Assembly (NCBI GenBank): GCA_963921425.1
Contig: OY992833.1
Coordinates: 21,847,454 to 21,911,453 of the forward strand
Direction of reading: 5' to 3'
Length of the DNA stretch: 64,000 nt
Source: Dryas octopetala
Taxonomy: Eukaryota; Streptophyta; Magnoliopsida; Rosales; Rosaceae
Numbering within the stretch: the first letter of the stretch is position 1; each line of letters begins with the position of its first letter. Shown here piece by piece: positions 31,517 through 52,400 of this stretch. A program made the position numbers and the translations under genes. The notes beneath the pieces were generated by a model. The model was not told where the DNA came from. It ran no database searches and worked only from the letters and a program-made list of their open reading frames with translations.

Positions 31517-34500
31517 ATGACTGCGGGAGGCTTCTCGGCCGGTACGGCCGGTGGACCTGAGTTCGAGGCCAAGATCACGCCCATCGTCATCATCTCATGC
31601 ATAATGGCTGCCACTGGTGGCCTCATGTTTGGCTACGATGTTGGTGTTTCAGGTAATCATCATTTCTCCCTCTCTCTCTCTCTACATTCTTTGAGCTTAG
31701 AAGTCTGGTTCGATCTTGTTGGTTCAGCTGTTACTGTTATTGTTTAATATATATTGATCTTTTTAGTCAATATATGGTGAAAGAAACAAAAGAAACTTTG
31801 TATTCTTATAATAATCAAATATTACTCTTTATTACTTCATTACATGGTTTTCTACTGTTCAGTTGGAAAAAAATAAGTAAATAAATTGTTTCTGACTTTT
31901 CGAAATACATGCCAAGCTCGTGACTGTTTTTTAGTTGAGTTTCGGGAATTTGCAGACATCATCACAGGCGTTGAGTACCATGACCATGTGGTTTGATTTC
32001 CATTTGTCTAAAATTACTTTTGTACCCTTGCAGGTGGAGTTACATCAATGCCCCCATTCTTGAAGAAGTTCTTCCCTGTAGTTTATAGGAAGACGCTGGA
32101 GACAGGAGTGAACAGTAATTACTGCAAGTACGACAACCAGGGCCTGCAGTTATTCACATCGTCACTGTACCTGGCTGGGTTGACGGCCACCTTCTTTGCC
32201 TCCTACACCACCAGAGTCTGGGGACGAAGGCCGTCTATGTTGATTGCCGGGGTGTTTTTCATCGTCGGCACCATTTTCAATGCGGCGGCTCAAGACCTTG
32301 CCATGCTCATTATCGGCAGGGTCTCACTTGGCTGTGGAGTTGGCTTTGCCAATCAGGTTACTTCTTTAATTCCCTTTTTAATCACTTCTTTAATCCCCTT
32401 TTTGCACCTAATTCTGTATTTATCTCGGACCCACAATTTTTAAAGACCTACTATATAAGTCACATAAAAATTCGATAATTCCAATTCTGTAGTTTACCTC
32501 AACCAACTCTTAAAATTTCAAGACCGGCCCTCATTTATATGTTGCCAATTTCGATACTACATTTCAAAGTACCAATTTTATTGGCTTGGGGATTTAGTTT
32601 GTACAGGGAGACAAAGTGTACGTGGTGTAAGCTAAAATTGCGTGGTTGGCCTTTGTCTGTTGCAATATCGACACCATATACTAATTGGGTCCATCCCAAT
32701 TACTATCATATATAATCATAATTTGGATTATTATTGTGAGGATGAAAACAACATTTTGTAGGTACTGGCTGGTGACCAGTGACTAGTGAGCTGACACCTC
32801 AACTTGTTGTAAGATATCTTTAGCCAAAATATTCCTTTCTGGGGGGGGATAACCATAGGGAATGGACCAACGTCATGTGGGACACTGTTGGCCCTAAGCA
32901 CTTAGATTGCAAGTGAAGCTAGGCAGCATGCCAGCATGTCTATGTTCAAATAATAATAACTAGGGATTTATATATAAGTTTAAATAATAATATATACTAG
33001 AAACATTAATTATTATCGTAATTTTTTATCACTAACAAATGTGACAGTTGGCATATTATTCTGGTAATCAATAAGGTATAAATGAATTCAGAATGAATAA
33101 ATAAAAAAACTGTCACATGAGTTAAAATTTATAAAATTGAGATAATAATTGGTGCTTCTAATACTACTCATGATCACAACGTATAGAGACCATACATGAG
33201 TTTGCCTTCTTTTTCCTTTGCTATGGTCATAATCATCCACACCTTTTTCCTGGTCATTTTTTTCTGCTTTGAATATATTCACATATTGTCTAGCTTTTGA
33301 CGTTTCTACATGCATGTGCTGAGACCTCTTTACTATTGTGTGAGGCTTAATGATAATGATCTGCGGCTTGGAGTTATCAATAGAGGCCGCCTCACCTAAT
33401 TTCTTCGCAACTTGTTTGCTTTTCGAATCATTTCCCTTCCAAAAAATCTTTAAAAGAGTCCAGAATTTCTCATTCAAATAACGTGAAGCTGTTGTTCCAT
33501 TGTTTTCTAGCTAGTCCTTATATGACTCTGTGGTGTACATGTCCGAATTGTGTATCTTATCCCTTTGTAATTACTAGGACATTAAATTCAACCTTCTACG
33601 TAAGAAGGGTCGGCCCTGGATCGATGAATATAAAAAGCACCCTTTAAGGCACAATGCATGTGATGATGATCCCAAGTTGATTCTGTGGTTTTTCATTGTG
33701 TGGTGATCGACAAGTAACTTGTTTAATATGCATCTTTGAGCTTAATTAATTGAAGATTTGAAAACTCTATCTGTGATGAATGTAGCCAACAGATTAAGAT
33801 ATAAATAAGAGACTAAACATCTTAAACTCTGTGATGAGTGTCAAATATAAGAGACTAAATTGGTATATATTCTTCATGTTACTTACAGGCTGTGCCACTG
33901 TTCCTTTCGGAGATTGCACCTACAAGAATACGTGGAGGGCTGAACATACTGTTCCAGCTCAATATCACCATTGGCATTCTGTTTGCAAACCTCGTTAATT
34001 ACGGCACTAATAAGTAAGTTAATCACCTTCTCCCTACTTGTTTATGTTTGACTATTCTCAGAAATGTTTAGGAACTTAACAGCTCATGTTCCTTGACATC
34101 ATAGTACTGCTCGGAATATTGAAAGAATTATTGGTACCAAAATAATAAAAAACAGAGAACTGTTCATTATTGTTGCTATATATATTTTAAATTGGAAGAC
34201 AGAGTACGTTTCTGTTCAAACTATGTGTGAATAACAGTACAGCCGTACAGGTGTTTTCTTGTGCCCCTTAAGTTTGACTGTTCAGGTTTTAATATTCAGC
34301 TTTCAGTAACTCAAAGTCAACAATTTGGCCCATTAAATAGACTTTTGAATTAATAGACCAGTAAAACAAATGAGAGATAAGTACCTATTTGGGGGAGGGT
34401 TATTATATTAAATTATGCAGTTTGAATGATAGACAGGGTCTTGATTGGGGGGTTTACAGGTCTATTCAGGAAGTGTCTACGTGGAACCTTAGGACAAATA

Positions 34501-36171
34501 CTAGATGTTAATTAAGAAAGACGTGCAGGGATTTTCTTTTCAGCTTGCAAATAGTTTAATCTTCTTTTCCCCATATTTTACACTTATTCAGATGACTCAC
34601 AAATTTATTAACTTATCATGCCTTGATTCAATTCGAGAAATTTAACACCATCAAAGAATCAAAGCTATTCATTTTCTACAGGTTATTCAAGTGTATACAT
34701 TTGGGATGTCTAAATTTCCATAGGAATATTAGAAGATAGATATTAAGGGAAAAATTCAGAGAATAAGTCAACTTTTATGTTCACTTCATTGCTTATGGAT
34801 TCAATCAATCTCATAGGTTGTACACATTGAGAATAAATTATACACCATTCCATGAGATGATGGTAAAATTTTTTACTAATGTGGCCAAAACTGTCTAGTT
34901 AATGGTTTAATCTGTCTACTTAATGGTTCTCCCTTGGAGCATAGATTTGAATGTGCATATTCCCAAATGAACCCTTTATTAGTGAAGCTGAAAGTCTGAA
35001 ACATTTTGCTTTCTACTGGCTCTATTGCTGCCTGTTGTTGATAAATTGCCTTGAAATAACAGAATCACAGGGGGATGGGGTTGGAGGGTTTCATTGGGTT
35101 TGGCTGGTTTGCCTGCTGGTCTCCTGACCTTGGGGGCCCTCTTGGTTGTGGAAACTCCAAACAGTCTTGTAGAGCGTGGTCGCTTGGAAGAAGGAAAAGC
35201 TACACTTAAAAGAATTCGAGGCACTGATAATGTTGAACCTGAGTTCTTGGAACTTGTTGAGGCTAGTCGTGTGGCTAAACTAGTGCAGCACCCTTTCCGA
35301 AATCTCCTAAAGCGCAGGAATCGGCCCCAACTAATCATTGCAGTAGCCTTGCAGGTTAGTAATTAAGCCGAATTCAAACTTTGCTGATTGTCATTGCAAT
35401 TGGTTCTAGCATGCTGAATGACTTTGTTTTATTTAAACTTTGCTGCAGGTCTTTCAACAAGCTACTGGCATCAATGCAATTATGTTTTATGCACCAGTCC
35501 TGTTTGACACATTAGGATTTGGCAATGACGCTGCTCTCTACTCGGCTGTTATAACAGGAGCTGTCAATGTTCTCTCCACTGCTGTATCCATCTACTCAGT
35601 TGACAAAGTAGGCCGCCGCATGCTATTATTGGAAGCTGGGGTTCAGATGTTCCTGGCTCAAGTGGTTATAGCCATAATACTAGGAATCAAGGTTAAGGAC
35701 CAAACTGATGACCTTAACAAAGGCTTTGCAATCTTAGTGGTGGTTATGATTTGCACTTTTGTATCTGCCTTTGCATGGTCTTGGGGACCTCTAGGATGGC
35801 TGATTCCTAGTGAGACATTTCCACTAGAGACCCGCTCAGCTGGGCAGAGTGTGACTGTGTGTACCAACTTGCTCTTCACTTTCGTTGTAGCGCAGGCCTT
35901 TCTCTCAATGCTTTGCCACTTCAAGTTCGGCATCTTTCTCTTCTTTGCCAGCTGGGTCCTAATTATGTCATTCTTTGTGTTGTTCCTGCTCCCGGAGACG
36001 AAAAACATCCCAATTGAAGAAATGACAGAGAGGGTGTGGAAGCAGCATTGGCTTTGGAAGAGGTATATGGATGATGATGCCTACCACATTGAAGGAAATG
36101 ATCCAATTGTTGGTGGTGACCCAAAGAAAAATGGGCATGCTAATGGATTTGATCCTGCTTCTCAGTTGTAA
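31517..36171 (+). CDS. STP13: STP13 hexose/H+ symporter
   Basis: Exons 31517-31652, 32034-32356, 33889-34013, 35063-35354 and 35449-36171 give 532 residues, close to AtSTP13 (526). It starts [13 protein letters not shown], keeps [28 protein letters not shown] and the C-terminal GFDP, and reads like STP13 throughout. The proton pair is Asp41/Arg141; lid cysteines are in SNYCKYD and SMLCHFKFG. The sugar-contact Gln in ILFQLN, the FQQATGIN pair, WGPLGW and PETKN are all present. [12 protein letters not shown] holds the Thr corresponding to AtSTP13 Thr485, phosphorylated by BAK1 in immunity. It takes up apoplastic glucose and related hexoses at the plasma membrane, limiting sugar for microbes and recovering it during stress. 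Introns 2 (1.5 kb) and 3 (1.05 kb) are far longer than in the cluster copies. This is probably the ancestral-type locus. Confidence 0.95.
33088..33477 (-). CDS. Hypothetical 129-residue frame inside STP13 intron 2, antisense
   Basis: Unrecognised. Uninterrupted frame with an ATG at 33477, beginning [16 protein letters not shown], then a charged middle ([40 protein letters not shown]) and an aromatic tail. It is basic overall, with no signal peptide or membrane helix apart from a short hydrophobic stretch near WSLYVVIM. The first 100 residues look more protein-like than the surrounding AT-rich noise. No promoter or homologous family could be recognised, and chance is a fair alternative. Confidence 0.22.
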   Translation of the reverse strand: MNEKFWTLLKIFWKGNDSKSKQVAKKLGEAASIDNSKPQIIIIKPHTIVKRSQHMHVETSKARQYVNIFKAEKNDQEKGVDDYDHSKGKRRQTHVWSLYVVIMSSIRSTNYYLNFINFNSCDSFFIYSF

Positions 36172-38627
36172 ATTTGGGGGAAGCCTCAGGGTTTCGTCTA
36201 CACTAAATAGTAAATAGATCAATTTAGAGAAACATAATATATTTCCAGTGCCTATTTACTTTCTATGGTTCACTGGAAAAGCCATGTATTAGAAAGCTTT
36301 ATGGGGTGCATTTGTTCCCCTTTTGTGTACGTGGAGTTTATTACAAACAAAAAAAAAAATTGTTGTAAATATATAATTATGTGTGGCTATTCCTGTAATT
36401 AGTTGTAGGGGCATACTAGTAAATATTCAAAATTCTAGTAAACTCTACCTCTATATAAAGATATTTATAAGATGAATGAAATAAACATATTATATTCTCT
36501 TTTCCACAAACCCTATTTTCTACATACTTTTACAACAAAAACATTGTTTTACTTAAAATAACTATTCATTGGTACTAGTTTGTTTCTTATATGCAAAATT
36601 ATTTTGTATTAAGAATCCCAGTTACCAATTTCTTTTGCAATAGTGCACATATTGACAACTGTTATAATTTTGTGTAAACAATTGGTGAAAACTGACCGGG
36701 ACAATTTCGTGTCGCAATAGTGGAAGGTGTATTTATATATACAAAGGCCTTACAATCTTAATCACCTTATTGTGACCAACAACCCTAATACTACCCAGGC
36801 TTATCAAACAACGCGTTTTAGCTTTCTTCAGGATGGAGCTAGTTTAGATGTTATAAACTAAAATATATAATATGGTACAACTTTTCAATCAAGATGGGAA
36901 ATCTATCCATAAGACAAAAGATGGGGCTTCAAAGCATCTATAAGATGTCACTAAATAGTAAATAGTGACAAGAATTACTTCAGAAGTCTCTATATGATTA
37001 TTGTCGAGAAAACCATTTTGCTGCAGCAAAAGTTTGGTCATCAAAACTTGATAATGCTTAATTATATGGTAAAGAATATACGGGTTTGGTTTCACACGTG
37101 CATGCAACTTCTTATAAGAAAATGTATAAGGCAAGGTTGCACTTGTCCCATGTACAAAGCAATACTCTCAACTGCATGTCAAATTATAGTGGTGGACAAT
37201 GTCATCATAGCACTCACCAATAAGAACAGAGCTTTTCTACAAAAATACATAAATAAAAGTGTAATCATGGCTCACACCCAAATTGACCCTTTGTTGAAGA
37301 TGTTATGCACCCACCACTGGCTAACCAACAAAACCCAACATTCTTTCCTTTCACGCCCTTCAATCTTAGTCAGTTAGTCCTAATCAAAAAAGTGATGCAG
37401 CAAACAGTTCAGATGGGTTAGCCAACTGCCATGTCATCAGTTACTTTCATTGTTATCTTCATTTTTTCTTGTACTGATCTAAACTATAGAGATCTGTATT
37501 CATTCTTCCATTGAAGAAGGGTAAGCTATAGACTTCACTCAAGATTATACCAAAATCAAAACTCAAATTTGTACCTATTCAAGAGGTCAACGCTTAAAAA
37601 GAGGCTCTCATATGAGGGTGAATTTCGCACTCATCCTAGACACCAAGTGGGTGTCCTGTGAACGGAAGTTTGAGAATTAGTATGAAATTGCATTTCCATG
37701 TTTGATATTCACACATTGAGAATGAGTTACCTTTCACATAAAAATGGAATAACCATGAAATAAGAAAATGTGAAACCAATGAAATGCAGAATGTGAAAAC
37801 TATGAGTATCCTTGGGTTTGCTATTCTCATCCCTTGGAATGCATTTATTATGACATGATTACCCTTGATATAAATTTAAAACATCATTTATATCCTTATA
37901 TATGAATTATACTCCCATAATTATTTTACTAGTGACAGAGAATATAGAAGATTGAAAGGTCATACATGATCTAAAATATAGAAAGTTGAAAGGTGATTGT
38001 ATTATTTTACCAAACCGAAAAATACAATCCCCTTTCCCAAAAAATCAAGGCCACTCATTTGGCAAATGGCCATGGTTTAGTTTTAACCTTCACCCCAGCA
38101 GAGAAAGACAAAGAACGTATTTCCTTTCTCCAACCAATATTCAGAAGCTGCCAAACCAAACCAATACCCAAAAGCCAAACGAACTTAAAAACTCTCCCCA
38201 ATTCCCAAAAGAACTAAAAAAAGAATCAAAATTAAAATTAAAACGAAAAAAGAAAAAGGAAATTATGGTTTAATTGCTACTTATATACTCCATCCTTCAA
38301 ATGCCAGCAATGGCCAGCCAAATAAGCATAAAGAAACACAAAAAGGTCATCCTAGCTAGTAAGGTTTCTCTCTACAACATGTTTACATTTGACGGTATTT
38401 AACCGCAACGCAACCAAACATCATTTTTTCTTAATTTAGTGAGTCAAATTAATCGTTAATTAATCGGCCTCACTTTAATTTTTTACTTAAATTAAACCAC
38501 AACTACAAGCACAAACCAAGCAACAGTGAGTCCAAAAGGCAAAAGCTTAATTTCTAAATAATTAATTAATTCTTTATTATTTTTTGGGTTTCCAATTAAC
38601 CTGCCAACCCGGTCAGTCCAAAACCTT
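36172..38627. other. Intergenic DNA between STP13 and phytocyanin
   Basis: The first about 180 bases are the STP13 3' UTR. 36360-36540 (CTCTATATAAAG, then ATGAATGAAATAAAC) has the look of a Copia LTR end, but neither terminus is certain. The rest shows scattered small frames without family resemblance and AT-rich promoter DNA. Confidence 0.4.
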
Positions 38628-38634
38628 TATAAAT
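38628..38634 (+). promoter_or_regulatory. TATA box of the phytocyanin gene
   Basis: TATAAAT, 113 bp upstream of the ATG at 38741. Confidence 0.6.
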
Positions 38635-38740
38635 GCCCAAGGGGGAGAGTCCCCTCTGAGCCCCTCATCACAATTCACAGCTCAACCAAAACAAATTAAC
38701 CCATCTACTACTCTCAGTCTCAGTCTCAGAGTTTGTAGCC

Positions 38741-40066
38741 ATGGCTTTGGTGGTGAGATCAGTCTTTGCTGTGGTGATGATGGCGGCGGTGCAGGTGTCC
38801 CACGCTTCTGTGTACAAGGTTGGAGGCTCTGCTGGATGGACCACCATTGGCAATGTCGACTACAAACAATGGGCTGCTCCCAAGACTTTCCATGTTGGTG
38901 ACATTATCAGTGAGTTCATTCTCTCCCAATTTTCTCCCTTGGTTTCTCCCTTTTGCGTAATGTAGGATAGTTCAAACTTTGGTATCAAATTATGCATCAC
39001 ATTTCTAATAGCGGCGAGACACACATGTTCAAGTAAATCATACCAATACAATATATGGTTTTTGATGTAAATACAAAAATTCTGGTTTTCGAGATTTTAT
39101 CCATCTCTTATATATTGCTCTAATTACTATAATAATACTAAAGTTATTGCATATTACGGCCAGGCCACCTGTTAATCAATATCAACTGTCACGTAATACG
39201 ATCAGCTAATATAAAATTTGGCATTGAATAAATGTTTCTTTATGGTATTGAAGAGGAGGAGCTCATGATTAATTAAAATTTATAAATGCCAACCATTGGT
39301 TGGGGTCATGATGATATGGGGATCATGCTCCCTCACACAGGGGATAGATCTCTTTCAAATTTCCACCCTGACCCATCTTAAGCACGCGTGCTTTCTTATG
39401 TTTGTAGCTTTAAGTTCACGTAGAAAAGGACCAAATTAAAGCGACCCCCATATATCTTACATTACACTTTTATGATTTAATCCTCTGCATTTGCATTGGA
39501 TATTAAAATGTCTAACATGAATGTTTGGCAGTATTAGAATCTGATCAGGGTGGTCCTATATTTACAAAATTAAGATGAAGAATTGAGGATGAGAAATAAA
39601 TAGGAATAGTTAAAAGAGTCTGGTATAAATAGAATCTCATTGTTGCTTCTCTTTTTCTCTTCTCTCTTTTTTGTGGTTGGGATGATCAGGGTTCGAGTAC
39701 AATGCTCAATTCCACAATGTAATTCGAGTCACACATGCCATGTACAAGTCATGTAATGTGTCAGTCCCTCTGGACAGCTTCACTACTGGAAACGACACCA
39801 TCACGATCACCACCAAAGGCCACCACTTCTTCGTGTGTGGGGTCCCCGGTCACTGCCAAGCCGGCCAGAAGGTTGACATCAACGTGCCTCGCCATTCTTC
39901 AGCAGCCCCATCTCCTTCTGCATTGGCTGCTCCTACGGTTCCTGCTGCCCCTTCACCTGCACCGGGACCAAACATGGCTGCTCCGCGGAAATCTGTGAAG
40001 GGACATTTTGCTTTGCTGGGATTGGCAATTGCGACTCTTGCACTTCTTGTTTCTGGTCTCGCTTAG
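38741..40066 (+). CDS. Stellacyanin/mavicyanin-type phytocyanin, GPI-anchored blue copper protein
   Basis: Two exons, 38741-38909 and 39690-40066, encode 181 residues. An N-terminal signal peptide (about 1-22, ending SHA) precedes a plastocyanin-like domain (VYKVGGSAGWT to VDINV). Copper ligands are His65 (FHN), Cys106 (FVCG), His111 (PGHC) and axial Gln116 (AGQK); Gln rather than Met marks the stellacyanin/mavicyanin class. Cys78 and Cys112 should form the conserved disulfide. A Pro/Ala/Ser-rich segment (about 125-153), likely to carry arabinogalactan, and a hydrophobic tail ending LALLVSGLA predict a GPI anchor, so the protein should sit on the outer face of the plasma membrane as a small electron carrier of unknown partner. 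The single intron in the DII|RFEYN region is at the usual family position. Confidence 0.93.
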
Positions 40067-40428
40067 TGACAGCACGGAGTGGCCCTCATGTTTCTTGGTT
40101 TGGGTTATTATGGGCATTGTCAGAGAGTCTTCTTTGTAAGGATTTTTTATTTTATCCTTTCTTTTGAGGCGAATTCAATACTTGCCATACACAGACATAT
40201 ATAGATTATGCAGAAATGTTCACCTAAGAGAATTAATTTGAGGGAGCAGTGACGCACAATGCATCCAAATGCTGATTTACTCTAATGTTTATTGCTCCCA
40301 AACTTTGTTGTGTCCAAATTAAGTTCTTTACGTGAATTACAAGACGAACAATAAATTCTACAAGTTGTATCTCCAAATCTCCATTTCCACTTATACCAAG
40401 GCATTCCACTGCCGAGTATGGCTCTTTC
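40067..40428. other. Phytocyanin 3' UTR and flank
   Basis: Non-coding sequence up to the hAT-like insertion at 40429, including the target-site copy GCTCTTTC at 40421-40428. No separate feature seen. Confidence 0.5.
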
Positions 40429-41220
40429 TAGGGCTGGGTCGGTATCGGTTACCGAACCGCCAAACCCATACCGATGATCGACCCGCAAGCCACGGTATGG
40501 CCAGAAATGGAACCGCTGCCGCTATCGCCACCTTCGGTCACCGACAGCTGCGGTTGCGGTTCTTGTCGGTTGCGGTTGCGGTTGCGGTTCTTGTCTGTCG
40601 AGGTGACTTTGAGGAAGAGTGCAGCTGGACCATCTGCTCACGACGGCGCACATGAGGAATAGAGGAGCAAGGAGAGGAGAAAGGGCGGTGCATGGTGGCC
40701 GGTGGCTGCAATGCAGCGGGTGGGTCACAGTCGTCTATTCGTCCGTCGAGGTGACTTTGAGGAAGAGTGCAGCTGGACCATCTGCTCACGACGGCGCACA
40801 TGAGGAATAGAGGAGCAGGGAGAGGAGAAAGGGCGGTGCATGGTGGCCGGTGGCTGCAATGCAGCGGGTGGGTCACAGTCGTCTATTCGTCCGTCGAGGT
40901 TGTAGGTTGCAGATTGCAGATTGCAGTAGTATGTGTATGGGGAAGAAGAGCTCACAGCAGGGGAAGAAGAAGAGCTTGCAGCAGGGGAAGAAGAAGAAGC
41001 TGCTGCCACCAGAAACCAGAAGAAGAAGAAGAAGCGGTCTCGGTAGGTCGGTTTACCGACGGTTCTGGGTTATCCAAACCGCAATCGCCGCCGTGGAACT
41101 TCGGTTCGGTCGCCAACCGCCTAATTGGTATCGGTTCACGTCGGTATCGATTTCCGTCAATATCGGTTATGGCGGTTTCAGGCTGCGGTTCGGTTTGGGC
41201 GGTACACCGACCCAGCCCTA
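40429..41220. mobile_element. Non-autonomous hAT-like element, 792 bp
   Basis: The ends TAGGGCTGGGTCGGTAT and ACCGACCCAGCCCTA are inverted repeats, flanked by a perfect 8-bp direct repeat GCTCTTTC at 40421-40428 and 41221-41228. The subterminal DNA is GC-rich with repeated CGGTTGCGGTT and CGGTATCGGTT motifs, in contrast to the AT-rich surroundings. There is no transposase. The GC-rich interior creates several spurious frames on both strands. The intact TSD and ends suggest moderate age. Confidence 0.82.
40601..40895. repeat. 148-bp tandem duplication inside the hAT-like element
   Basis: Two almost identical 148-bp units begin AGGTGACTTTGAGGAAGAGT at 40601 and 40749, and a third begins but breaks off at 40897. 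The units differ at very few bases, so the internal duplication is younger than the element or has been homogenised. Confidence 0.85.
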
Positions 41221-41228
41221 GCTCTTTC

Positions 41229-42344
41229 TAGATTCTTCAACAAAATTACCAAAAATCTACTTCCCTTCTTAGAAATGCACCTTCTACAAAAATTTTAAAT
41301 AGGAATGCGTAGTGAGAACTCCCTTTGACCTCCTTTGTATATATATATAAAAAAAAGCCTAATCAAAAGCCTTTACACATCCCACTTTTTCCTGTCCTTA
41401 AAAGAAGATAAACTTTTGTTAGTTTTATATAAACCTCACCAAATGTTTGAACTGCTACTCAAGTTTTGTCACAATGTTGAATAACTGTAAAAACATTCAT
41501 CACATTTACGCTAGCAGATATCAAAGTATTTCAGATGCTTCCAGGATTAGAGTATTTCAGTAGAATGTAGATTTCAGGACCAAAAAAAAAAACTGAGAGA
41601 ATTTCAATAGAATTTATTGGAATCCCCCCTGTTGTTTCCTTGCTGATTGCAACATACCAGAGAAATTAAAATTGATACCTACTTGTATGCGGTACTTACT
41701 TTTTCATATCTACATTGCTCAGCAAAATAGTCATTTAGCTTCCAAAACTATTCACCAAAATGTCACTCCGCCTTCTATTCAAATCTCAGAGAATAGAAGG
41801 GGAGTGAATATCCAGTGATACAGAGGTTCCTAATATATCCAGAGATACAGAGGTTCAAAATCTACAAAAACTGAATGTTACAAACACTATAAAAATTGAA
41901 GTTCCGGAGGACATACTTCCACATTTCAACCAAAAATTCAAAAACCCAAAGATTTGCAATATGATGACAGCGAAAAAAAGTTTTACGTAACTCAAATACC
42001 AGCAAAAATCGACAGTTACAAGAGGTTTGGAACTTTCCTGTGACAATTATCTATGTGAATGACAATGTACGTTGTAATTTATTGACAAATACATGAATGT
42101 CATTGTGTTTTTTGCTCGAAAAATGTTACATCTTCAACACTATTCAGACTGTCAGGTAAGGAATATACAATTGACAACTACACTAATGTAACCACACACC
42201 ATATAAGATGCAAAATTGTAACTATACGAGATAACAAAAGACAGAGACAAAAGAAAAAGATGAAACAAAAACTAAAATTGAAGTTGAGACCTTCAAATTT
42301 CGAGGATATGGTTTGGTTCCATAACCAAATTTGATAATTGTGTG

Positions 42345-42403
<59 letters not shown>

Positions 42404-42892
42404 AGGAGTACAAAGTACTATCAACAATGCTATGCACATGGAAGGACACATAATAACACTAAACGTTGACAAGTTACTTTCACTAAATCATTTGTAACAA
42501 AGCTAAAATCACGAGAATTTATCTCACCCAATTATTTCTGTTACAGAACTAAAATCACTAGAATTACAATAGATAGCATTTCTCCCGGTTTTTGTGAATT
42601 CTAACCTGTCATATATTCACTTTCCCACACTGAAATTCTCTGTCACATTAATCTTCTATGTTACTATGATGCGTCCAGTTATAAATGGTACAAAAATTCA
42701 GATGGGTGTGGTCCATGATCCCCTCAGTGCAAGGGGAAAGAATTAATGAACAACTCTAAGTCCTAGATCCTAAGGTAAATTAATAGAGAAAGCTGGAAAG
42801 AATCAGATTTCAAGGATAAAGAATGGAGGAATCTGTAAAGAATTAGGTCTTCTAGGATGAATATTGGACATCATTATCAGCCAGACATGATG
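41229..42892. other. Intergenic DNA with compound microsatellite
   Basis: AT-rich, no gene seen. A (TG)n(AG)n microsatellite lies at about 42341-42401 and is a likely polymorphic marker. The right end is the 3' UTR of CLC-d, which stops at 42893. Confidence 0.6.
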
Positions 42893-50837
<7,945 letters not shown>

Positions 50838-51453
50838 CGTGTTGGTTACTGGAACTCGGGTTCCGGATCAACGTTCAGAATTCGGATCCGGTTCCGCTCA
50901 GCATAACCGATCGGAGATTGAAGGGGAATTAAAATGAATTGGAAACGGTGCTTTTTTTATATGGAATCGCAAAAAAAGTGCTTTTCGGAAGTGCTTTGAG
51001 GTGTGGTGGGCTGACTTTGGCGTGGAACCGTGAGTGACTCCCTCCTCCGCTGTGCCTCTGTTTCTGTCCTTATACTATTTTCTTTCTCTTCGCGTTTGTT
51101 TGACTATGACTGAAAATGAAAACCATTGCTTTGCAACGAAGCAGGTGTGCGGGATTGGGTTTCGGATCGTCTGCGGTTGTGCTCACGTGGGATTTTGTGC
51201 TGCCCAAAATGGACGGCGGGATCGTGGCCTTGCGATGATCGGCGGTTTATGGCGCAAAGTGTGTTTTGGAATTTTCGCGGTTGGAGTCGGTGACGTGGGA
51301 TAGAGCTGAACGAATAGGTTGAGGAGACTGGTGTAGGGGATGATAGCCCCTGGGGTCGCTGAAGGGAATGTAGTTTGGACTTACGGTTGAGGAAAAGAAA
51401 AACTAATTAATATATAGCATGGTTTGTGCCTTTGTGGAATTGTGGGGACGTGT

Positions 51454-51463
51454 GACACGTGTC
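51454..51463. promoter_or_regulatory. G-box/ABRE-like palindrome
   Basis: GACACGTGTC, a perfect 10-bp palindrome around CACGTG, 617 bp upstream of the CLC-d start. Such sites bind bZIP and bHLH factors (ABA and light responses); function here is inferred only. Confidence 0.4.
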
Positions 51464-52059
51464 CTACCGAGGCGACCAAAGGTGTATCCGTGCATGACTA
51501 AATCTTTCATGGACTCCCATGGAAGAGTCTCTCATCAGTGCATGGCTTTAATGATTGTTTAGTCCAACAATTGGAGACCGCAATATCAACCTGTTCATCT
51601 TTATTTTTGTAATCCAAAACATAGAATTTCACAAGAGTAATGGTATTTGGCTTTGGCATATTAAGCAATCGGAGTCACACATTTAATTTGAGATATAGTT
51701 TGTTACCTATTAGAGCCCATTTAGGATTTAAATTAATAACAATCTAACATGTTGATATATGACAACAAAAAAACTTTTTCACATTATAATAAAGAGGTTG
51801 AAAAGCATAACATCAGTGGCCAATGAAGCAGAACCATAGGTAAAATTTATGTATACAGAAAGGTCTACTTACTAATTTGAGTGGTTAAACCATGCGAAAG
51901 GTCTAGATCTAAGTCTCCTATTTTGTTTCTGTCTCATTTAATGGCCCTTAATGAAATTCCACCGGTTATTCTACTTGGTGAGCCAAAGCCAAATATGATG
52001 GGATCCAGGTCTGAGGTCATTATAGCTTTTTCCTAAAAGTAAATTACTCTAAAACAATA

Positions 52060-52400
52060 GCATTTAGCGATAAACAAACTCACTTAAAAATTTAAAATAA
52101 TAAATGATAAATAAATTTACTTTGTACAAATAAAACTCATGTTATGTTTTATTTTGTATTTTTGGTACCAAACGGTCGGTGAAATTTAAAAAAAAAAAAA
52201 AGACAAATTACCACTATCACATAATAACAATTTATAAAGTATTTTTACAATTTAAATAACTATTATCATGCAATAACAATGGCAATTTTAGAGCGCACAG
52301 TAACATTTTTCCGAATGCTCAGTGAGTTGTACCGAGTGCTAGGTGATAATGTCAAACGCTCGACTCATTAACCTTGTAAACGCTAGGTGATAACTATTTT
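52060..52400. repeat. Dispersed repeat, relative of 24960-25400
   Basis: Shares GATAAACAAACTCACTTAAAA, ACAATGGCAATT-type and CCGAATGCTCAGTG/CCGAGCACTCAGT phrases in the same order with the segment near 25 kb. Probably two old copies of one transposon family; ends not defined. Confidence 0.5.

Noticed and set aside
40332..41231. Several frames of 60-150 codons on both strands
   Set aside because: They lie in the GC-rich hAT-like element and its 148-bp duplication; repeated blocks appear in several frames, showing no coding constraint.
51034..51303. 89-codon plus-strand frame upstream of CLC-d
   Set aside because: Located in the GC-richer CLC-d leader/promoter region, Cys/Gly-rich with no domain; more likely chance.
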